Source: Acidobacteriota bacterium (GTDB lineage Bacteria; Acidobacteriota; Blastocatellia; Pyrinomonadales; Pyrinomonadaceae). Taken from it: DNA of 64,000 bases. The first letter of the stretch is position 1, and the number at the start of each line of letters is the position of its first letter. Location of the stretch: positions 248,001-312,000 of the forward strand of contig JADJBB010000021.1 of the NCBI GenBank assembly GCA_016703965.1, read 5' to 3'. The notes below the pieces were generated by a model. It made no database searches. It saw only the letters and a list, made by a program, of their open reading frames with translations, and was not told the origin of the DNA. This document shows positions 42,584 through 51,312 of the stretch, in pieces. Made by a program: the position numbers and the translations under genes.

Positions 42584-45060
42584 CCGATCGGATCTCCCGG
42601 CGGTGTTGCGAGCGGCGTTGTCTGTTTACGCGGTGCGTCGGGCCTCGTCAGGAAGCGGTCGATGTCGTCTGCCATTGCACGGTTATGTGCGGCTGCATCG
42701 CCTATCGCTGGTGTCCGCTTTAGCGTCGCGAGCAGGCCGCGAAGAGCTTCGACGGCGACAGAGCGAACCTGCGGCTGGGCATTTCCGTTTGCCGCGAGAT
42801 CCATTAAACGCGAGACCGTCAGGCTCTGGATCGCACGAGCAATGGCTGTCTGCCGACTGTCGGGTTGCGGCTTCCATGCCATTTTAATTATTGCGTCGAC
42901 CACTTCGCGGAAGTGCGGATTAGCCTTATCTCTTGAATTAAAATCGACCATTCTCGCCGCCCGGTTCGGTTCCAGCAAGCCGCTGATAGCGACATCCGCA
43001 GCTATCTCTGCGGCTCCGATCGGGTCAAAGGTCGGGTTAGTCCGCTTGGCAAACAACTCCGAGCGGCCCGAGCGATAGCCGTATGCGGTCGGCGGGATGA
43101 GTTTGAGAATGTTATCCGGAATGACGAGTCCCGCCGGGTCGATCGTGTTTAGAACTACGTTCAGGGCTTCGCGTTGCCGATCGGCGGGGACGATGTCGTT
43201 GTATTTTGCCGGGATCGGGCCGTTGCCGGTTCGCATCGCGAACGAGTAATAAACTCCACCGAGCGTTTTGATCGCCGCCGTTAGTTGATAACGATGGTGC
43301 AGATAGAGCGGCAGGAATTTGTTCTCAAGCTCGGATAGGGGCGTGCCGGTCGGGATATTCTGAATCCCGAATTGATTAATACCGATACGGCGGACCTGCA
43401 TTTCGTGTTTAAGCATCGCGACCGGATCCGGGCCGTTGTCCCAGAGGTTTGCCAGCGGATTCGCTCCGCCCGCAGGCCGGGCGTCCTGGTCGCCGAGGAA
43501 GAGCATGCCGTTCGCCACGCCTTCGTTCACTATCTTATCGAGCTCGGCGTCCTCATTGGCTCCGGGAGCAAACTGGGAGTATGCATAACGCACCTGAAAC
43601 TTATCGAACGCTCCAATGCCGACTGCGTAGGCATTGGAGAAATCCAGCTTGCCGTTCTTGATCTCGACCATCGGTGCCGGATAGTCCATCACCGAAGCAC
43701 GGCTGTATGTACTCGCGGCGAAATTGTGGGTAAACCCGAGCGTATGCCCGACCTCATGAGCAGAGAGCTGCCGAATTCGTGCATATGACATTGCTGTTAC
43801 CTCAGCTGCCGAACCATCAGCGGAGAGATAATCGACATCCGGCATTAATCCGAACTCGCAGGCCATACTTGACTTATATTGCGGCGACATTCCGGCACCG
43901 AGCAGGAAATCCTGCCGTGCCCGCTGCGAGTCGAGCGTCACGTCGCCCTTCAAGACCTCGCCTGTTCGCGGATCGACCACGCTGTCGCCGATCGACCAGC
44001 CGCGGGTCGATCGGTGGACCCAGTTGATCACGTTGTAGCGAATGTCCATCGGATCGGCGTCCGGCGGCAGGACCTTGACCTGAAACGCATTGCGAAAACC
44101 CGCCGCCTCGTAAGCCTGATTCCACCACGAAGCTCCCTCTATCAGCGCGTCCTGAATTGCCTTCGGCGCGCCGTTATCGACGTAATAGATGATCGGTTTT
44201 ACAGGATCGCTGACGGCTGCGTTCGGATCTTTTTTCTCGAGGCGGTGACGCTGGATCCAGCGTTTTTCTAGGTCCTCGTTAATGTCCGTACCGTAATCGT
44301 AAAAGCTGATCGAGATGCCGCCGGTCCGCGGGTCGAATTTGCGTGGGCGGTATTTCTCGTCGGGCAGCTCAACGAACGAGTGGCGTTCGCGGACAGTCAC
44401 ATGCTTGGCGGTCGGCGTGACCTGGCCGACGAGGTTGCTGGTGTCGCCGCCGGCGGTCAATGTGATCGTCGCCTCGACTTCGGTATTTTTCGGAAAGCCC
44501 TTGGTATTCGGCAGATAGAGAGCACTGCGGCTTTCGTCAAAATTGTAGTTACCCTGGCGAGACTGATTGATGCGTTCGCCGACGCCGTGGGCATCGCGGA
44601 TGAGGAAGTTGGTTGCATCGACCAGGATCTTGTCACCTTCGGATGCCTCGACTCGAAAGCCCCAGATCACGGACTTTGCAAACGATTCCTCGACTGATTT
44701 TCGCTGTGCGGGGTCGCCACCGAGGGCGCGGAACTCGTAGTTTGGCTGCACCAGCAAAACCTTGTTCCCGGCCCGCTCGAATGTCACGACCTTCGTCGTC
44801 CCTAACTGCCCGCGGTCGAGCCCGAGCGGGTTCGAACCTACGCCGGTCGGCAGGCTGACGAGATAGAGAAACTCCTTGTTAAACCGCGAGATCTCAATAT
44901 ATATCTTGCCCGCGTCCGCGTCGATATAGAGCGGCATAAAGCCGTCGATCTTTTGCAGCTTTTCGATTACGGACGAGATGGTTTTTCGGGCCGGAGCCTG
45001 CGCAGAGACGAGCTGAGCGATAGAGACGAGGAGGCAAAACGCGATCAGGAATCGTTTCAT
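42580..45060 (-). CDS. Exported zinc metalloprotease (DUF5117/DUF5118 type)
   Basis: 826 residues. Signal peptide cleaved near VSAQAPA (about 21). The zinc motif HEVGHTLGFTH lies at 435-445, an extended HExxHxxGxxH metzincin-like site, followed by a Met-turn-like SVMDYPAP. The upstream beta-rich halves and the downstream helical DUF4953-like part fit the large secreted metalloproteases common in Bacteroidetes and Acidobacteria. Substrate is probably environmental protein. A single gene; the 258 bases upstream hold no clear gene. Confidence 0.88.
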   Translation of the reverse strand: MKRFLIAFCLLVSIAQLVSAQAPARKTISSVIEKLQKIDGFMPLYIDADAGKIYIEISRFNKEFLYLVSLPTGVGSNPLGLDRGQLGTTKVVTFERAGNKVLLVQPNYEFRALGGDPAQRKSVEESFAKSVIWGFRVEASEGDKILVDATNFLIRDAHGVGERINQSRQGNYNFDESRSALYLPNTKGFPKNTEVEATITLTAGGDTSNLVGQVTPTAKHVTVRERHSFVELPDEKYRPRKFDPRTGGISISFYDYGTDINEDLEKRWIQRHRLEKKDPNAAVSDPVKPIIYYVDNGAPKAIQDALIEGASWWNQAYEAAGFRNAFQVKVLPPDADPMDIRYNVINWVHRSTRGWSIGDSVVDPRTGEVLKGDVTLDSQRARQDFLLGAGMSPQYKSSMACEFGLMPDVDYLSADGSAAEVTAMSYARIRQLSAHEVGHTLGFTHNFAASTYSRASVMDYPAPMVEIKNGKLDFSNAYAVGIGAFDKFQVRYAYSQFAPGANEDAELDKIVNEGVANGMLFLGDQDARPAGGANPLANLWDNGPDPVAMLKHEMQVRRIGINQFGIQNIPTGTPLSELENKFLPLYLHHRYQLTAAIKTLGGVYYSFAMRTGNGPIPAKYNDIVPADRQREALNVVLNTIDPAGLVIPDNILKLIPPTAYGYRSGRSELFAKRTNPTFDPIGAAEIAADVAISGLLEPNRAARMVDFNSRDKANPHFREVVDAIIKMAWKPQPDSRQTAIARAIQSLTVSRLMDLAANGNAQPQVRSVAVEALRGLLATLKRTPAIGDAAAHNRAMADDIDRFLTRPDAPRKQTTPLATPPGDPIG

Positions 45061-45318
45061 AAAATTGGTTTTTTGCTTAAGAACTTATGCGTGAATCTAG
45101 CACTATTACGGCGCGAATATCAAGATTGTTTACGCGAGTCGGGCTTAAATAATGAAGCTCCCGTGTTTACTGGGTTTGGTAGAGTAATTTGCATGGTGTG
45201 GTCGAATTGGTTTGTGAGATTGGTAGAGGTATTTACGAGATTGGTCAAACGTTTTTCAGCCAGATATCGCGGTTTCTCTCAGCAGATCCGCGTTTTGCCC
45301 GCGTGAGGCGAAATCAGG

Positions 45319-46515
45319 TCACTTTTTTCTGAGTGTCACGACGAGCGCATCGCTTACTTTTCGTTCGCCTTCTTTGTCGGACGGATGATTGACAACTTTG
45401 CCGTCGACGAACATCGTGGTCGAGCCGCCGCCGTCGAGATTCATCGCGTCGGTCGCCCCGAGGCTCAGCAGATATTCCGCCAGATCCTGCAGCCCGATGC
45501 CACCACTCGACTCGCTCCGGCCATCGACGGTGATCATAAGGAATTTCCCGTCTTTGAGTTTTGCGACTGCGGTTCGCGGATGGCGGGTTTCGACGAAGGA
45601 TTTAGAGGATTTTTCTTCTTGCCAGGTGATGTCGATCTTGCCGTTGTTGATGAGCTGGGGAGCTCCCGCAATAACATCTTCAATCCTGTTACGGGGAGGA
45701 AAGATAAAACGCGTATTTCCCGATTTATCTACTGTTGTCACATTGGCGAAAAGGGAGCCACGTGTAGTGCATTTTGAGAACGCGGCCAATTCCGCTACTC
45801 GATTAGTTTCGGCTGAGATCACAAAACCGTCCGATGGGATCTGGCTGCTGCCCTGTCCTTGTCGCACTACTGAGCATCTGCCGGGACGCACGATAACTTC
45901 TGTACCGTCATTGTTCGTCAAGGTTGTTCTGTTAAACTCCGGAGTAAATACGATGATTTCCCCTTTTTTTCGCTCCCGGTTTATGCCCGAGGCACTGATG
46001 TCGAACCGCAACACGCCCCGAACCGTGCTCGATACGCGAATATCGTAATTTTGTCGCACCCGCTCCATCAACACGGGAGCAAACGGACTGTCATTACTTA
46101 TCATTAGGGCAATCCTGTCGTTCGTTGATTCACTCAACAATTTTCGGTCGATCTGCAGCGCTCCTACATCATCACCCGCCCAAATACTGTTATCTAATCT
46201 AAAAAATCCCGCATTGATCGCCGCAAAAGCTCCATGCCGAGTGGCGATCGAGGAGGTTTTCTCGGTTCCAATGGCGGCGTCCATGGCGTGGTGGACGTCG
46301 ATGCGGACTTTTTTGAGGTCGAGGCGGAGCAGGTTCATATTGACCTTGAGCCCGCTGATCTCTTTGGTGACCTCGGCGTACTCGACGCCGGGTTTTAGGG
46401 TTTTGAATTCCTGAGCTTTTGATTGGCCACAGAGGACACAGAGAAGGATAAGGCAAGAAACCAAAAGCGGTATAGAAGCGAATGCATCCCTTGTAACAAT
46501 ATTTCTCTTATTCAT
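45319..46515 (-). CDS. Exported phosphodiester glycosidase (NAGPA-domain) protein
   Basis: 398 residues from ATG 46515 (MNKRNIVTRDAFASIPLLVS); the frame continues upstream through a repeat, which is not used. The signal peptide ends near QSKAQ, and its hydrophobic core (ILLCVLCGQ) is read from an arm of the 46424-46548 repeat. The body follows the NAGPA/DUF2233 pattern: ATRHGAFAAINAGFFRLDNS, GAPQLINNGKIDITWQEEKS, HPRTAVAKLKDGKFLMITVD and the closing MNLDGGGSTTMFVDGKVVNH. Enzymes of this family cleave phosphodiester-linked sugars. Divergent from the photolyase gene. Confidence 0.85.
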   Translation of the reverse strand: MNKRNIVTRDAFASIPLLVSCLILLCVLCGQSKAQEFKTLKPGVEYAEVTKEISGLKVNMNLLRLDLKKVRIDVHHAMDAAIGTEKTSSIATRHGAFAAINAGFFRLDNSIWAGDDVGALQIDRKLLSESTNDRIALMISNDSPFAPVLMERVRQNYDIRVSSTVRGVLRFDISASGINRERKKGEIIVFTPEFNRTTLTNNDGTEVIVRPGRCSVVRQGQGSSQIPSDGFVISAETNRVAELAAFSKCTTRGSLFANVTTVDKSGNTRFIFPPRNRIEDVIAGAPQLINNGKIDITWQEEKSSKSFVETRHPRTAVAKLKDGKFLMITVDGRSESSGGIGLQDLAEYLLSLGATDAMNLDGGGSTTMFVDGKVVNHPSDKEGERKVSDALVVTLRKK

Positions 46516-46548
46516 AAACTCATCTTCCTCTGTGTTCTCTGTGGCTAT
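46424..46548. repeat. Palindromic repeat (GCCACAGAG family) spanning the NAGPA gene start
   Basis: The arm TTGGCCACAGAGGACACAGAG (from 46424) pairs with CCTCTGTGTTCTCTGTGGC (about 46528-46546). The start codon and signal-peptide codons of the NAGPA gene lie between and within the arms. Confidence 0.7.
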
Positions 46549-46569
46549 ATCTTTCTTATAATACACTCG

Positions 46570-47946
46570 ATGCGAATCAACGAAAGAGTTCTCCAGCTCA
46601 ACGACAAGCCCGTTAACGAAAAGTCGCGGTACGTGCTGTATTGGATGCAGATGTATAAGCGTGTGGACAATAATCATTCGCTGATCTACGCGATCCGCCG
46701 GGCGAATGAGCTGAAGCTGTCGCTGGTTGTTTATGAGGGGCTGAAATATTACTACCCGTGGGCCTCAGATCGCATTCATACCTTTATTTTGGAAGGCGTG
46801 GAGGAAAAACAGGCGGCTTTTGAAAAGCTCGGGATCCGCTATGTCTTTTATCTGCAGAAAGATAAGGCTTCGCCAAAGCAGACTGTCGCGAAGCTTGCCA
46901 AAGATGCGGCTTTGATCGTCACCGACGATTTCCCATGCTTCATCATCCCGGAACACAACCGCCGGATCGCCGAGAGAGCCGAAATTCCCGTATTCGCGGT
47001 CGATTCGAATGGCGTGGTTCCGATGTCAAAATTCGATAAGGAAGAATACGCCGCCTACACCATCAGGCCGAAGATAAAGAAGCTGCTCGACCGCTATCTA
47101 AAACCGCTGCCGTTCGAGGACATTGACGTCAAAAGCAATGACCTTGAGGTCGATTGCCCCGAGACGGTCGTCACTGCCGACAACATCGCCAAACTCGTTG
47201 CCGAATGCGACATCGATCACACCGTTCCAGCGTCCGATCAGTACCACGGCGGCACGATCGAAGGAAGAAAGCGGCTTAAGAAATTCGTTGACGAGATATT
47301 GCCTGATTATGACAAGGCGCGGAGCAAGCCGGATCGAGACGGTTCGTCGCGGCTGTCTTCGTATCTGCACTTTGGATATTTGTCCGCGCTTGAGATCGCA
47401 CTTGAGGTACAAAAGGCTGACGCGCCTCAGGAATCGATCGATGCATATCTCGAGGAACTGATCGTCCGCCGCGAGCTGTCGTATAACATGACGTTGTTCA
47501 ACGATAAATACGAATCGCTCGACGCCTTGCCGGCCTGGGTTCACAAAACGATGCGGGAACACGCGACCGATGAACGCTCGCATCTCTATTCGATGGAACA
47601 ATTAGAACGCGGTGAGACGCACGACGAGCTGTGGAACGCCGCCCAACGCGAGATGGTCGTGACCGGTGAGATGCACAATTATGTGCGGATGCTGTGGGGC
47701 AAAAACGTGATCGCCTGGACGCCTTCGTACGAGGTGGCGTTCGAAACCCTGGTGCATCTCAACAACAAATACTGCCTCGACGGCCGCAACCCGAATTCTT
47801 ACTGCGGAATCCTATGGTGCTTCGGCAAACACGACCGCCCATGGATGGAACGCGAGGTCTTCGGCCAGATAAGATACATGACGAGCGGCAGTACGGGGAA
47901 GAAGTTTGATTCGAAAAAGTATATTGCTTGGACGAAGGGATTGTGA
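46570..47946 (+). CDS. phrB: Class II CPD deoxyribodipyrimidine photolyase
   Basis: 458 residues from ATG 46570 (MRINERVLQLNDKPVNEKSR). It repairs UV-induced cyclobutane pyrimidine dimers using light and FAD. Class II features: YWMQMYKRVDNNHSLIYAIR near the start, the GSSRLSSYLHFGYLSALEIA segment, ELIVRRELSYNMTLFNDKY, and the C-terminal YCLDGRNPNSYCGILWCFGK with the FGQIRYM tail. The upstream in-frame extension lies in a repeat and is rejected. The TGA stop is fused to the next repeat (TGACTGGAG). Confidence 0.93.
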   Translation: MRINERVLQLNDKPVNEKSRYVLYWMQMYKRVDNNHSLIYAIRRANELKLSLVVYEGLKYYYPWASDRIHTFILEGVEEKQAAFEKLGIRYVFYLQKDKASPKQTVAKLAKDAALIVTDDFPCFIIPEHNRRIAERAEIPVFAVDSNGVVPMSKFDKEEYAAYTIRPKIKKLLDRYLKPLPFEDIDVKSNDLEVDCPETVVTADNIAKLVAECDIDHTVPASDQYHGGTIEGRKRLKKFVDEILPDYDKARSKPDRDGSSRLSSYLHFGYLSALEIALEVQKADAPQESIDAYLEELIVRRELSYNMTLFNDKYESLDALPAWVHKTMREHATDERSHLYSMEQLERGETHDELWNAAQREMVVTGEMHNYVRMLWGKNVIAWTPSYEVAFETLVHLNNKYCLDGRNPNSYCGILWCFGKHDRPWMEREVFGQIRYMTSGSTGKKFDSKKYIAWTKGL

Positions 47947-48082
47947 CTGGAGCGCAAGCGTCCCGCTTGCCAAGCGTTCGTGAGAACGCTGACGGTGCTG
48001 AGGTTTGCTCACGTCGAAGTATATTAAGCGTCCTCACGCCGGAGGAACCGGCGTTGGCAAGCGGGACGCTCGCGCTCCAGTC
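47945..48082. repeat. Long palindromic repeat, copy 1 (GACTGGAGCGCAAGCG family)
   Basis: Outer arms GACTGGAGCGCAAGCGTCCC and the matching GACGCTCGCGCTCCAGTC enclose inner elements AAGCGTTCGTGAGAACGCT and CGCCGGAGGAACCGGCG. Two further copies lie at 50307-50443 and 55784-55898. The element begins in the photolyase stop codon. Confidence 0.85.
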
Positions 48083-48175
48083 ACGCTTCGCTTTGGTTTG
48101 AAACTCTTGTGCCGTTTTTTCGTATCTGGTTTAAGTAATTTGCCAGTAAACATTTTCAAGGAGTTTTAGAAAAAC

Positions 48176-50201
48176 ATGGGTTCTATTACCAAATATTTTA
48201 CCGCCCTTATCGTACTCTTTTCGGTTTCGATGGTGACGTTGGGTCAGAGCAAGGGCTTTGACACGAGCCGGATGGATACGTCGGTTGAGGCGTGTAACGA
48301 TTTTTACCAGTATGCCAACGGCACCTGGCTCAAAACTACCAAGATCCCGGCCGAATATCCGAGCTGGGGCAGCTTTACGATCGTTTATGAGAACAACCAG
48401 AACGTTCTCAAAAAGGTCGTCGAAACGGCCGCTAAAACAACCAACGCCGCCAAGGGCAGCGATACGCAGCTAGTCGGCGACTATTACGCTTCGTGCATGA
48501 ATGAAGAGGCACTGGAAAAGGCTGGCATAGAGCCGATCAAACCTTTCCTCGCTGAGGCGGCTAAAGTTTCGAGTGTCAAAGACCTCCAGAAACAGATCGC
48601 GATGAACCACAATCGTGGTTTGGGCGGATTTTTCCGTTTTGGTATCGGGACCGATGACAAGAACAGCAATGTCAACCTCGCGTCGGCTTCGCAGGGCGGT
48701 GTCGGGCTGCCGAACCGCGATTACTGGTTCAAGGACGACCCTAAATCGGTCGAGACCCGCCAGAAATATGCGGAATACATGACCAACATGTTCAAGCTCG
48801 CGGGCGACTCACCAGAGGCTGCGGCCGCCGAAGCTAAGACGGTGATGGCGATCCAGAAGCGTTTTGCATCGGCTGCAAGACCGCCGGTCGAGCTTCGCGA
48901 TTCTGAAGCGAACTACAACAAAAAGACTCTCGCCGAGCTCGCACAGCTCACACCAAATTTCTCGTGGACCGATTACCTGAAAGAACGCGGCGTCGCGAGC
49001 GTCAAGGAAGTAAATGTCGGCCAGCCGAAGTTTTTTGAGGAACTGAGCAAAATGCTGACCGAGGTTCCTATCTCGGATTGGAAGGCATATCTTCGCTGGA
49101 TCGTCATCGCCGATTCGGCAGGCAATCTGACGAAGGCGTTTCGTGACGAGTCTTTTAATTTCAATGCAAAATACCTCTTCGGAGTTCAGGAACAGCAGGC
49201 CCGTTGGAAGGTTTGCACGGCTGAGGTCGATGGCGTGATCGGCGAATCCCTGGGGCAGGAGTTTGTAAAGACCGCATTCTCGCCAGCCGCCAAAAAGCGG
49301 ATGAACGAGCTGATCGACAACCTGTTTGCTGCCTACAAAGAACGCATCCAAAAGCTCGACTGGATGAGTGATGCAACAAAGACAAAAGCACTCGAAAAGC
49401 TTGCTGCATACACGCGAAAGATCGGCTATCCCGACAAACTTGAAGGCTACAAGGGCCTCGAGCTGGAACGCGGATCATATTTTCAGAACAATCTGAAAGC
49501 GAGCGAATTTCTGATCAAGCGAAACATGGCAAAGGCCACGAAGCCGGTCGACCGTGCCGAATGGGGAATGACGCCGCCGACGGTGAATGCGTACAACAAT
49601 CCGCAGTTCAACGAGATCGTTTTTCCGGCCGGGAATTCTGCAGCCGCCATTCTTTGATTCGGCAGCGGATGATGCCATCAACTACGGCGGCATCGGTGCC
49701 GTGATCGGGCACGAGATCACGCACGGTTTTGACGACGAGGGCAGCAAATACGACGCCCAGGGTAACCTGAAAACGTGGTGGACCGACGCTGACCGCAAGA
49801 CGTTCGAAGAGCGTGGAGCGTGTGTCGTCGATCAGTTCAGCAAGTACAAGGTCGGCGGCGATGTGTTTATGAACGGCAAGCTCACGCTCGGCGAGAACAC
49901 AGCCGATCTCGGCGGCCTGACGATGGCATTTGCCGCGTTCGAAAAATCGATGGAGGGCAAACCCAAGCCAGCAAACATCGACAACCTGACACCCGAACAG
50001 CGTTTCTTCCTCGGCTGGGCACAGGCCTGGGCCGAAGTCTCAACGCCCCAGGGCGAGGCTTTCCAAGCCCAAAACGACCCCCACGCCATCGCCCGCTTCC
50101 GCGTAAACGGCCCGATGTCGAACATGCCTGAGTTTGCAAAGGCATTTCAGTGCAAGGCGAATGATCCGATGGTAAGAAAAGACTATTGCCGGATCTGGTA
50201 A
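48176..50201 (+). pseudogene. M13-family metallopeptidase, interrupted by a one-base frameshift
   Basis: The frame from ATG 48176 (signal peptide then FDTSRMDTSVEACNDFYQYA) runs to TGA at 49655-49657. The remainder continues one frame over to 50201. The join is at GGG 49631-49633: with two G the text reads FPAGILQPPFFDSAADDAIN, the conserved M13 stretch, leading to the zinc motif HEITHGFDDEG and the third ligand in ENTADLGGL, and ending with the family CxxW-like YCRIW. Corrected length is about 674 residues, normal for neprilysin-like peptidases. A true lesion and a sequencing error in the short G run cannot be told apart. No other damage is seen, so the break is recent or artificial. Confidence 0.85.
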
Positions 50202-50231
50202 GTCAGAACCGCCTTTAACCGACGGAAGATG

Positions 50232-50292
50232 TTAGCCGCAGATCAACGCAAATGACGCAGATCAGAAAACTCTGATCTGCGTCATTTTATTT
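50232..50292 (+). terminator. Intrinsic terminator formed by a GCCGCAGAT-family repeat
   Basis: TTAGCCGCAGATCAACGC leads into a perfect 17-base-pair stem (50250-50266 with 50271-50287, core ATGACGCAGATCAGA) with a four-base loop, followed by TTATTTT. It sits 31 bases after the M13 gene and is related to the repeat at 16624-16700. Confidence 0.75.
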
Positions 50293-50306
50293 TGCGGGTA
50301 AGCCAT

Positions 50307-50443
50307 GACTGGAGCGCAAGCGTCCCGCTTGCCAAGCGTTCGCAAGAACGCTGACGGCGCCGGGGATTGATAAGCTTCGGAAGGTCGAACGTCGTCACGC
50401 CGGAGGAACCGGTGTTGGCAAGCGGGACGCTTGCGCTCCAGTC
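50307..50443. repeat. Long palindromic repeat, copy 2 (GACTGGAGCGCAAGCG family)
   Basis: Nearly identical outer arms to copy 1 (GACTGGAGCGCAAGCGTCCC and GGGACGCTTGCGCTCCAGTC), with a variable centre. Its right arm is translated as the last residues of the Ate/Bpt-like gene on the minus strand. Confidence 0.88.
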
Positions 50444-51087
50444 CAATTTCCATTCCAGTCGAATATTTCTAAAGCTCCGAAGCGTTTTTTGTAGTCGTAG
50501 AAGGATTCGCCCTCGTAGGCGTAGCCGTGATAGTAGAGCGGTTTGGCGTGTTCGCGGGCGAATTCTATTTCTTTGAGCATCGTGAAAATACCGAGGCTTT
50601 GCGAGCGCATCTCGGGATCGAAGATACCGTAGATACTTGAGACCGATTCGGTGCCGACGTCGAAGAAGCTTGCGGCGACGAGTTTTCCGTTTTCGTGAAC
50701 CATCACGGAACGGCATTCGGTCGGTGCGTTCGGCTCGCGGGAGACGAAATCGTAAATGGAATCGGGCACTCCGCTTTTGAACCTCGCCTTATGCCGGTGA
50801 AACAGGTCGTGCAGCTCAGGCGTGATCTGGAGAGAAACGATCTCGGTCTGCAGATCATCGTTTCGGTTTAGAACGCGGCGTTGGCTTTTGGAAAAACGGA
50901 GATCGTTTACGCGTATCCGCAGCGGCAGAACGCGGCGGATCTCGTTTTCATAGATGCCGTAATTGTAACGAAAAAAATGTGTGCCAAAATGCCGCCAGCC
51001 CTCGGCGAGCAATAGGTCGAGCATCGCCGGCTCCACCTCGGCAGCGTGAAATTCCTCGTTTATGATCTCCAGCCGGTCGAGTATCAT
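50395..51087 (-). CDS. Ate/Bpt C-terminal-domain (GNAT-fold) aminoacyltransferase-like protein
   Basis: 230 residues. The core matches the C-terminal catalytic part of arginyl/leucyl-tRNA-protein transferases: GWRHFGTHFFRYNYGIYENE, LRFSKSQRRVLNRNDDL, SSIYGIFDPEMRSQSLGIFT, and YYHGYAYEGESFYDYKKRFG. The N-terminal Cys-rich domain of Ate1/Bpt is lacking. If active it would add an amino acid to N-terminal acceptor residues, feeding the ClpAP N-degron route; clpA is in this window. The last residues (TGAQASRLPTPVPPA) are encoded by the repeat arm and are probably not ancestral. Divergent from the DUF2256 gene with six bases between starts. Confidence 0.75.
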   Translation of the reverse strand: MILDRLEIINEEFHAAEVEPAMLDLLLAEGWRHFGTHFFRYNYGIYENEIRRVLPLRIRVNDLRFSKSQRRVLNRNDDLQTEIVSLQITPELHDLFHRHKARFKSGVPDSIYDFVSREPNAPTECRSVMVHENGKLVAASFFDVGTESVSSIYGIFDPEMRSQSLGIFTMLKEIEFAREHAKPLYYHGYAYEGESFYDYKKRFGALEIFDWNGNWTGAQASRLPTPVPPA

Positions 51088-51093
51088 CGTATT

Positions 51094-51312
51094 GTGGAAC
51101 CGAAAAAGCGTTTTACTAAATCTACACTTCCCGAGAAGGTCTGCATCCGCTGCAACCGGCCATTCTCGTGGCGCAAACGCTGGGAAAAGGTGTGGGATGA
51201 GGTCAAATACTGCTCCGAACGATGTCGCAATACCAAACCCGCAAGCAAGGGGGGGTTTTCCACGGTCTTAATTTCCCCCCCCTCCCCCCGGGGGTTTTTC
51301 CCGGGGGTCTAA
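51094..51312 (+). CDS. DUF2256 zinc-finger-like protein
   Basis: 72 residues from GTG 51094. The DUF2256 pattern is unmistakable: LPEKVCIRCNRPFSWRKRWE followed by KVWDEVKYCSERCRN, with two CxxC-like Cys pairs likely to bind zinc. Family members are usually about 45-60 residues; the last 25 residues here come from a G/C homopolymer-rich tract and look like read-through past the natural end. Function unknown. Shares a tiny divergent start region with the Ate-like gene. Confidence 0.75.
   Translation: MEPKKRFTKSTLPEKVCIRCNRPFSWRKRWEKVWDEVKYCSERCRNTKPASKGGFSTVLISPPSPRGFFPGV
51244..51308. other. G/C homopolymer tract with nested palindromes
   Basis: Runs of seven G, eight C, six C, five G, three C and five G occur within about 65 bases, with CCCCCGGGGGTTTTTCCCGGGGG at the end. 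It can fold into strong hairpins and possibly a G-quadruplex, and is also where assembly errors are likely. It lies between the ends of two convergent genes and may act as a terminator. Confidence 0.55.

Noticed and set aside
46423..46569. Upstream extension of the photolyase frame containing FLCVLCGYIFLI
   Set aside because: It is read from the palindromic repeat and the class II photolyase family starts at the ATG used.
47945..48082. Possible CRISPR array or transposon end in the GACTGGAG repeats
   Set aside because: The copies are single long palindromes without regular direct repeats or spacers, and no transposase gene lies nearby.
49629..49642. GAATTCTGCAG resembling a cloning polylinker (EcoRI-PstI)
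   Set aside because: It encodes the naturally conserved ILQ of M13 peptidases (FPAGILQPPFF), so vector contamination is not needed to explain it.
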